Source of the DNA: JAXIHJ01 sp034189755
GTDB lineage: Bacteria; Planctomycetota; Phycisphaerae; SM23-33
NCBI GenBank assembly: GCA_034189755.1
Contig: JAXIHJ010000011.1
Span: 1 to 11,225 of the forward strand
DNA length: 11,225 nucleotides
Direction of reading: 5' to 3'
Part shown: one piece after another, positions 7,495-11,225 of the stretch
Position numbering within the stretch: the first letter of the stretch is position 1
How the letters are laid out: every line of letters begins with the position of its first letter
The notes under the pieces: generated by a model
Told to the model about the DNA's origin: nothing
Seen by the model: only the letters and a program-made list of their open reading frames with translations
Databases searched by the model: none
Translations under genes and position numbers: made by a program

Positions 7495-7523
7495 TTGAAC
7501 TTCCCACGTTATCTTGGTAGCAT
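7495..7523 (+). promoter_or_regulatory. Candidate promoter of the isocitrate dehydrogenase gene
   Basis: TTGAAC (7495-7500) and TAGCAT (7518-7523) are spaced by exactly 17 nt. The TG at 7515-7516 supplies an extended -10 (TGGTAGCAT). The start point would fall near 7530, giving a leader of about 26 nt containing the SD GGAAGGG (7541-7547), 8 nt before the ATG at 7556. The rest of the 7371-7555 gap shows nothing further that I can support. Confidence 0.42.
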
Positions 7524-7555
7524 GTTCCGCTTTCTTTACAGGAAGGGCGCTGTAC

Positions 7556-8683
7556 ATGGCGAAGCACACGGTTACATTGATTACGGGTGACGGCTGCGGC
7601 CCGGAGCTTGCTACGGCGGCCAGGCGGTGCATCGACGCGGCGATAGAAACCGCCGGCGGTGCGATTGAATGGAAAATCTGCCCGGCCGGCCTGGACGTGA
7701 TGGCCGAGGCCGGAACACCCATGCCCGATGAAACCATCGAATCGGTGCGGAACACCGACGCGACGCTGAAGGCCCCGATTACCACGCCGGTCGGCGAGGG
7801 CTTTCGCTCGGTCAACGTGCTGCTGAGGCAGAAGCTCGATTTGTACGCATGCCTCAGGCCTTGCAAAAGCTACGCCGGTGTCCGCAGCCGATATGAAGGC
7901 ATCGACCTGGTCGTGGTTCGCGAAAACACCGAAGACCTCTACGCCGGCGTGGAGTTCGAGATGGGCCGGCCCGCTACGGCTGAGCTTATCGAGACCGTCA
8001 ACCGCCTCTCGAATGACAAGAAGGTTCGCACCGCGCCCGATGCCACCGGTGTTTCAATCAAGCCGATAAGCCGGGCCAACACCGAACGGATAGTTCGCTT
8101 CGCGTTTGAGTACGCCCGCGCCAACGGACGAAAGAAAGTTACCTACGTCCACAAGGCCAACATCATGAAGTTCTCCGACGGGCTGTTCAAGGCCGTCGCC
8201 GAGCAGGTCGCCGCAGACTACGCCGACATCGAGGCCGAGGAGCGGCTGATCGACAACATGTGCATGCAACTGGTCCAGAAGCCCGAGCTGTACGACGTTC
8301 TGGTTTTGCCCAACCTCTACGGCGACATCGTATCGGACCTCTGCGCCGGCCTGGTGGGGGGGCTGGGCGTGGCGCCCGGCGCGAACATAGGCGACAGCGG
8401 CGCCGTATTCGAGGCTACGCACGGCTCGGCGCCGAAATACAAGGGTCTCAACAAGGTCAACCCGACGGCGATGATTCTCTCCGGCAAGTTGATGCTGGAA
8501 TATCTCAACGAGCGAGAAGCCGCCGAAACACTTGAAAGCGCAGTCGCAGCCGTAATCGCGGAAGGCGAAAACGTTACATACGACATGAAACCGAACCGCG
8601 ACGACCCGGCCGCCGTCGGCACGAGCGAGATGGCCGACGCGATTATTGCGAAGATAAAGACCGGGGACCAGGAACCAGGATAG
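7556..8683 (+). CDS. icd: Isocitrate dehydrogenase, NAD(P)-dependent
   Basis: This 375-residue cytoplasmic enzyme oxidatively decarboxylates isocitrate to 2-oxoglutarate in the TCA cycle. The isocitrate-binding S85-x-N87-x3-R91, then R101 and R122 of RENTEDLYAG, match the family; Y129 and K200 are the catalytic Tyr/Lys. The metal ligands are D233, D257 and D261 (in NLYGDIVSD). The segment around GGLGVAPGANIGD and HGSAPKY (289-295) forms the cofactor site. The FRSVNVLLRQKLDLYACLRP segment favours isocitrate rather than isopropylmalate as substrate. The cofactor loop has K294-Y295 and Y342, as in NADP-type E. coli Icd, but Pro where E. coli has R395, so preference is uncertain; close homologues are often labelled NAD-dependent. 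A TTG at 7514 could extend the frame, but it lies within the promoter. The ATG at 7556 has GGAAGGG 8 nt upstream. It appears monocistronic, ended by the terminator at 8697. Confidence 0.93.
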   Translation: MAKHTVTLITGDGCGPELATAARRCIDAAIETAGGAIEWKICPAGLDVMAEAGTPMPDETIESVRNTDATLKAPITTPVGEGFRSVNVLLRQKLDLYACLRPCKSYAGVRSRYEGIDLVVVRENTEDLYAGVEFEMGRPATAELIETVNRLSNDKKVRTAPDATGVSIKPISRANTERIVRFAFEYARANGRKKVTYVHKANIMKFSDGLFKAVAEQVAADYADIEAEERLIDNMCMQLVQKPELYDVLVLPNLYGDIVSDLCAGLVGGLGVAPGANIGDSGAVFEATHGSAPKYKGLNKVNPTAMILSGKLMLEYLNEREAAETLESAVAAVIAEGENVTYDMKPNRDDPAAVGTSEMADAIIAKIKTGDQEPG

Positions 8684-8696
8684 TTTATCAGTTGCG

Positions 8697-8728
8697 GCCC
8701 GCGGAAAGCTTTCCGTGGGCTTTTGTTT
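8697..8728 (+). terminator. Strong intrinsic terminator after the isocitrate dehydrogenase gene
   Basis: GCCCGCGGAAAG (8697-8708) pairs with CTTTCCGTGGGC (8709-8720) over 12 positions, with one G-T pair; the central AAGCTT would open as the loop. The tail TTTTGTTT follows directly (8721-8728). It lies 14 nt after the stop codon at 8683. Confidence 0.9.
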
Positions 8729-8760
8729 AACTACGGAAAGCTTTTCGTGGGCTTTTGTTT
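8702..8760 (+). repeat. 27-nt tandem duplication of the terminator's right part
   Basis: Positions 8702-8728 and 8734-8760 are identical at 26 of 27 bases, separated by AACTA. The second copy keeps a shorter stem (ACGGAAAG with CTTTTCGT, 8733-8748) and the TTTTGTTT tail, but lacks the GCCC left arm. It may be a weaker second terminator, giving two in series between the isocitrate dehydrogenase gene and lpxK. Confidence 0.88.
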
Positions 8761-8775
8761 GCAATCGCGGGGCGT

Positions 8776-8781
8776 TACCAT
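8776..8781 (+). promoter_or_regulatory. Possible -10 element for a leaderless lpxK transcript
   Basis: TACCAT (4 of 6 to TATAAT) ends 5 nt before the ATG at 8787, which would place the start point at about 8788, on the start codon. No convincing -35 is seen 16-18 nt upstream, and no Shine-Dalgarno lies at a normal distance from the ATG. This is weak evidence by eye. Confidence 0.2.
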
Positions 8782-8786
8782 ATCTG

Positions 8787-9836
8787 ATGTCCATGAACCA
8801 GCGTGAGATGGTCGACATTCTCAGCGGCCGCAGGCGAGGCGTGACTGCGGCGATACTGCGCACCGGGCTGCTCGCGGCGAGCTGGCCGTACTCGGCGGCG
8901 ATGCGATTGCGGCGATGGGCGTACAGCCGGGGATTGAAAAAATCATACGCCGCGGACGTGCCGGTCGTCTGCGTCGGCAACATCACAACCGGCGGAACGG
9001 GCAAGACGCCGATGGTCGCGTGGGTCGTCGATAAGCTCAGGCACATGGGCTGCAAACCGGCTATCCTGACTCGCGGCTACAAAAAATCCGACGCCGGCGA
9101 GTCCGACGAGGCGGAACTTCTGAAGCGTCTTTGCGGCGTACCGGTCGTGGTCAACGCCGATCGCGTCGCCGGCGCACGCCAGGCGGTCCGGCTGGGCGCC
9201 GAGGCGTGCATAATGGACGACGGCTTTCAGCACCGTCGCCTGCGGCGCGGGCTGGACATCGTCCTGGTCGATGCGACTTGCCCTTTCGGCTTTGGCCACT
9301 GCCTGCCGCGAGGCCTGCTGCGGGAGCCGCCTGCGGCGTTAAAAGACGCCGGCGCGATCGTCATCACGCACGCCGACCTGGCCGGTTCGGAGGCTGTTGC
9401 CAAGCTGCGCAGCCGGCTGGAGCGCCTGGCGCCGGCTGCGAGCTTTCACCAGGCCGTGCACAAACCAACTTATCTCATCGACCAGCAGGGCGACCGGCTG
9501 CCCACGGAAGCACTGGCTGGGCGCAAGATATTCGCCTTTTGCGGCATAGGTAATCCGGACGGTTTTTTGACGATGCTCAGCGCCTTGCACGCCAGGCCTC
9601 TCGCCGTCCGCACGTTTAACGACCACGTGAACTACACGCCGCAAATTGTCGAATCGCTGCGGGATGAGATTCGTCAATGCCGGGCCGACGTTTTGGTAAC
9701 GACACAGAAAGACGCCGTCAAACTCACCGGCGTTTCGCTCGGACCGGCTGTCTGGCGGCTCGCGGTGGAGATTCAAATCACCGACGGCGAAAAGGAACTA
9801 CTGGAAAAGGTGCAAGAGGCACTGCCGCCCAAATAA
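8787..9836 (+). CDS. lpxK: Tetraacyldisaccharide 4'-kinase (lipid A 4'-kinase)
   Basis: This 349-residue enzyme transfers the ATP gamma-phosphate to the 4' position of the tetraacyldisaccharide 1-phosphate to make lipid IVA, at the cytoplasmic face of the inner membrane. An N-terminal amphipathic/hydrophobic segment (about 18-50) probably anchors it. The Walker A region is VGNITTGGTGKTP (63-75, K73), followed by LTRGYKK (94-100), the S-D-E cluster at 106-108, DDGFQHRRL (144-152) and TTQKDAVKL (305-313). All are LpxK landmarks. The length is close to E. coli LpxK. The frame is open back to a GTG at 8715, but that would encode the duplicated terminator, so ATG 8787 (or 8793) is preferred. No good SD precedes it (GGGGCG is 13 nt away). 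Its presence implies an LPS-type outer membrane, and it sits just before hldE. Confidence 0.94.
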   Translation: MSMNQREMVDILSGRRRGVTAAILRTGLLAASWPYSAAMRLRRWAYSRGLKKSYAADVPVVCVGNITTGGTGKTPMVAWVVDKLRHMGCKPAILTRGYKKSDAGESDEAELLKRLCGVPVVVNADRVAGARQAVRLGAEACIMDDGFQHRRLRRGLDIVLVDATCPFGFGHCLPRGLLREPPAALKDAGAIVITHADLAGSEAVAKLRSRLERLAPAASFHQAVHKPTYLIDQQGDRLPTEALAGRKIFAFCGIGNPDGFLTMLSALHARPLAVRTFNDHVNYTPQIVESLRDEIRQCRADVLVTTQKDAVKLTGVSLGPAVWRLAVEIQITDGEKELLEKVQEALPPK

Positions 9837-9857
9837 CGAAAATCGAATTTCGTTATT
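9832..9857. repeat. Perfect 10-bp hairpin overlapping the lpxK stop codon
   Basis: AATAACGAAA (9832-9841) and TTTCGTTATT (9848-9857) are perfect reverse complements around a 6-nt loop. The lpxK stop codon TAA (9834-9836) lies in the left arm. It is AT-rich and not followed by a clean T-run, so a terminator role is doubtful. Confidence 0.7.
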
Positions 9858-9880
9858 CGTCATTAGACATTAGGCATTTA
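9848..9880. repeat. 7-nt period repeat between lpxK and hldE
   Basis: The segment reads as successive units TTTCGTT, ATTCGTC, ATTAGAC, ATTAGGC and ATTTA, each 7 nt apart. It overlaps the right arm of the hairpin and the candidate hldE -35. The units are degenerate, so this may be a decayed tandem repeat. Confidence 0.6.
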
Positions 9881-9893
9881 TCCCGGATAGAAT
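9864..9893 (+). promoter_or_regulatory. Candidate hldE promoter giving a near-leaderless transcript
   Basis: TAGACA (9864-9869, 5 of 6) and TAGAAT (9888-9893, 5 of 6) are separated by 18 nt. The start point would be near 9900, only about four bases before the hldE ATG at 9904. No Shine-Dalgarno is present at a usable distance, in keeping with a leaderless mode. Confidence 0.42.
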
Positions 9894-9903
9894 CGCATCC
9901 ATC

Positions 9904-11225
9904 ATGCAACGGTTAATTGAACTGCTTGAAGGTTTCGGCTCAGCCCGCGTGGCCCTGCTGGGCGACTTTATGCTGGATGAGTACGTTTACGGCAACGCCG
10001 AGCGTCTCAGCCCGGAAGCGCCCGTGCCCGTATTGAGTATTGTAGACCGCCAGAAGCGCGCCGGCGGTGCAGCCGGCGTGGCGACCGCCATTTTGGCCCT
10101 CGGTGCGAAAGTCGCCTGCATCACGGTCGTAGGCGCCGATTCAGCCGGCGACGAGCTGGTCCGCATGATGTCGTCCGCCGGGGCCGAAACGTCCACTATT
10201 GTCCGCCTGAACGCCCGAAGCACGATCGTCAAGACGCGGTTCGTAGGCTTGGCTCAGCACCGCCACGCCCAGCAGATGATCCGCGTGGACCACGACGTAC
10301 CGGCTCCCCTGGCTAAGAAAGTGCTGGCTTCACTGCGCGCCGCCGTTCGCAGCCTCATAGACCGCTGCGACGTGCTGGCCGTCGAGGACTACAACAAGGG
10401 CGTTCTGACCGATACTTCCCTGCCGCAGATCATCGCCGATGCCCGCAAGGCCGGCATACCGGTCGTGGCGGACCCTGCCAGAATAAGCGACTACCGCAGA
10501 TACCGCGGCGCGACCGTACTCACACCCAACCGCACCGAGGCGGAGCTTGCCAGCGGGATTAACATTACCGACGACGAATCGCTTCACCGGGCGGCCGGAC
10601 AGATATTGCATACGGCCGCTGCGGACGCCGTCGTCGTTACGCTCGACAGGGAAGGGGCCTACCTGCTGAAACGCGACGGCGAGGGTAGTCGGATTCCGCA
10701 CGCCCGGCCTCGGTCGGTCTACGACATTACCGGCGCGGGCGACGAGGTGTTGGCGATGCTCGCCGTGGCGACGGCGGAAGGCTGCCAGGCTGACGAGGCC
10801 GTCGCCCTGGCCAATGTCGCAGGCGGACTGGAGGTCGAGCAGTTCGGCGTCGTGCCGATTGCACGCCGGGAAGTGCTTAATGAGCTGCGCCGGACTGTCG
10901 GGCTTCGCAGCGGGAAGGTAATGGAGCGAAAGCCCCTGCTTGCAGAACTCAAATTCCGACGCGCACGCGGCGAGAAGATCGTTTTCACCAACGGCTGCTT
11001 CGACCTGCTCCATGTAGGCCATGTCCGCTATCTTCGCCAGGCCCGCCAGTTGGGCGACTGCCTGGTGGTGGCGATCAATTCCGATGACAGCACCCGCCGC
11101 CTCAAGGGCCCTGCACGCCCCGTCATCGGCCAGGACGAACGCGCTGAAATGCTCGGCGCACTGGAATCCGTGGATTACGTAACCGTCTTCCGGGAAGATA
11201 CGCCCGTCCCGCTGCTGAAGCTGCT
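9904..11225 (+). CDS. hldE: Bifunctional heptose-7-phosphate kinase / heptose-1-phosphate adenylyltransferase, 3' end missing
   Basis: 440 codons are visible; by comparison with E. coli HldE (477 residues) only the last few dozen are missing. It makes two steps of ADP-heptose synthesis for the LPS core. The N-terminal ribokinase-fold kinase (about 1-330) shows LLGDFMLDEYVYG (18-30), SPEAPVPV (36-43), TPNRTEAEL (207-215) and catalytic GAGD (277-280, D280). The C-terminal nucleotidyltransferase (about 340 on) shows TNGCFDLLHVGH (362-373, HxGH motif H370/H373) and INSDDSTRRLKG (391-402). The kinase departs from the E. coli pattern at GGAAG (54-58, Gly for Asn), EDYNKG (161-166), DPA (190-192, Ala for Lys) and GAGDE, which I associate with planctomycete homologues. 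The ATG at 9904 lacks a Shine-Dalgarno but lies just after a good promoter match. It follows lpxK by 67 bp, fitting an LPS-related pair. Confidence 0.93.
   Translation, partial: MQRLIELLEGFGSARVALLGDFMLDEYVYGNAERLSPEAPVPVLSIVDRQKRAGGAAGVATAILALGAKVACITVVGADSAGDELVRMMSSAGAETSTIVRLNARSTIVKTRFVGLAQHRHAQQMIRVDHDVPAPLAKKVLASLRAAVRSLIDRCDVLAVEDYNKGVLTDTSLPQIIADARKAGIPVVADPARISDYRRYRGATVLTPNRTEAELASGINITDDESLHRAAGQILHTAAADAVVVTLDREGAYLLKRDGEGSRIPHARPRSVYDITGAGDEVLAMLAVATAEGCQADEAVALANVAGGLEVEQFGVVPIARREVLNELRRTVGLRSGKVMERKPLLAELKFRRARGEKIVFTNGCFDLLHVGHVRYLRQARQLGDCLVVAINSDDSTRRLKGPARPVIGQDERAEMLGALESVDYVTVFREDTPVPLLKL

Noticed and set aside
7514..7555. TTG-initiated extension of the isocitrate dehydrogenase (14 extra residues)
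   Set aside because: The TTG lies within the candidate promoter, before its predicted start point. The extension has no family match, while ATG 7556 has a strong SD and matches the family N-terminus (MAKHTVTLITGDG).
8715..8786. GTG-initiated extension of LpxK (24 extra residues)
   Set aside because: The extra codons are the duplicated terminator sequence, which is unlikely to be coding. ATG 8787 gives a normal LpxK length.

Overview
The window looks like chromosomal DNA from a GC-rich, Gram-negative-type bacterium. It is most likely a planctomycete, perhaps of the Phycisphaerae group. The grounds are a secreted SpoIVB/S55-domain protein with a beta-propeller partner, a GldG-type ABC system, lipid A and heptose genes in a non-proteobacterial context, and a HldE kinase domain with residues I associate with planctomycete homologues (GGAAG, EDYNKG, DPA). 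This placement is an inference from gene content and remembered family features, not from a search.

Layout. Positions 1-2974 (minus strand) hold a three-gene ABC-2 export operon read leftward: ATPase, permease, then a GldG-type auxiliary membrane protein cut by the window edge. A divergent intergenic region (2975-3213) follows, with a strong 43-nt hairpin and candidate promoters in both directions. Positions 3214-7370 (plus) hold two secreted proteins whose genes overlap by ATGA: a protein with a SpoIVB-type S55 serine protease domain, and a beta-propeller plus beta-sandwich protein. Positions 7556-8683 encode an isocitrate dehydrogenase with its own promoter and RBS, closed by a strong intrinsic terminator that has been partly duplicated. 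Positions 8787-9836 encode the lipid A 4'-kinase LpxK. From 9904 to the right edge runs the bifunctional heptose kinase/adenylyltransferase HldE (truncated).

How it fits together. LpxK and HldE both serve LPS synthesis (lipid A phosphorylation and ADP-heptose supply). The S55/propeller pair should act together outside the cytoplasmic membrane, but its substrate and role are unknown. The ABC operon is a separate unit of unknown cargo. Isocitrate dehydrogenase is a central-metabolism gene without obvious functional link to its neighbours.

The most interesting points are these: the S55 domain has its two catalytic segments in the reverse order from SpoIVB (an apparent circular permutation); the propeller has a low-complexity insertion splitting one blade; a terminator has been tandemly duplicated; and lpxK and hldE may be expressed from leaderless or nearly leaderless transcripts. 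I saw no tRNA, rRNA, CRISPR array, transposase or other mobile element. No gap without a gene exceeds 300 bases.
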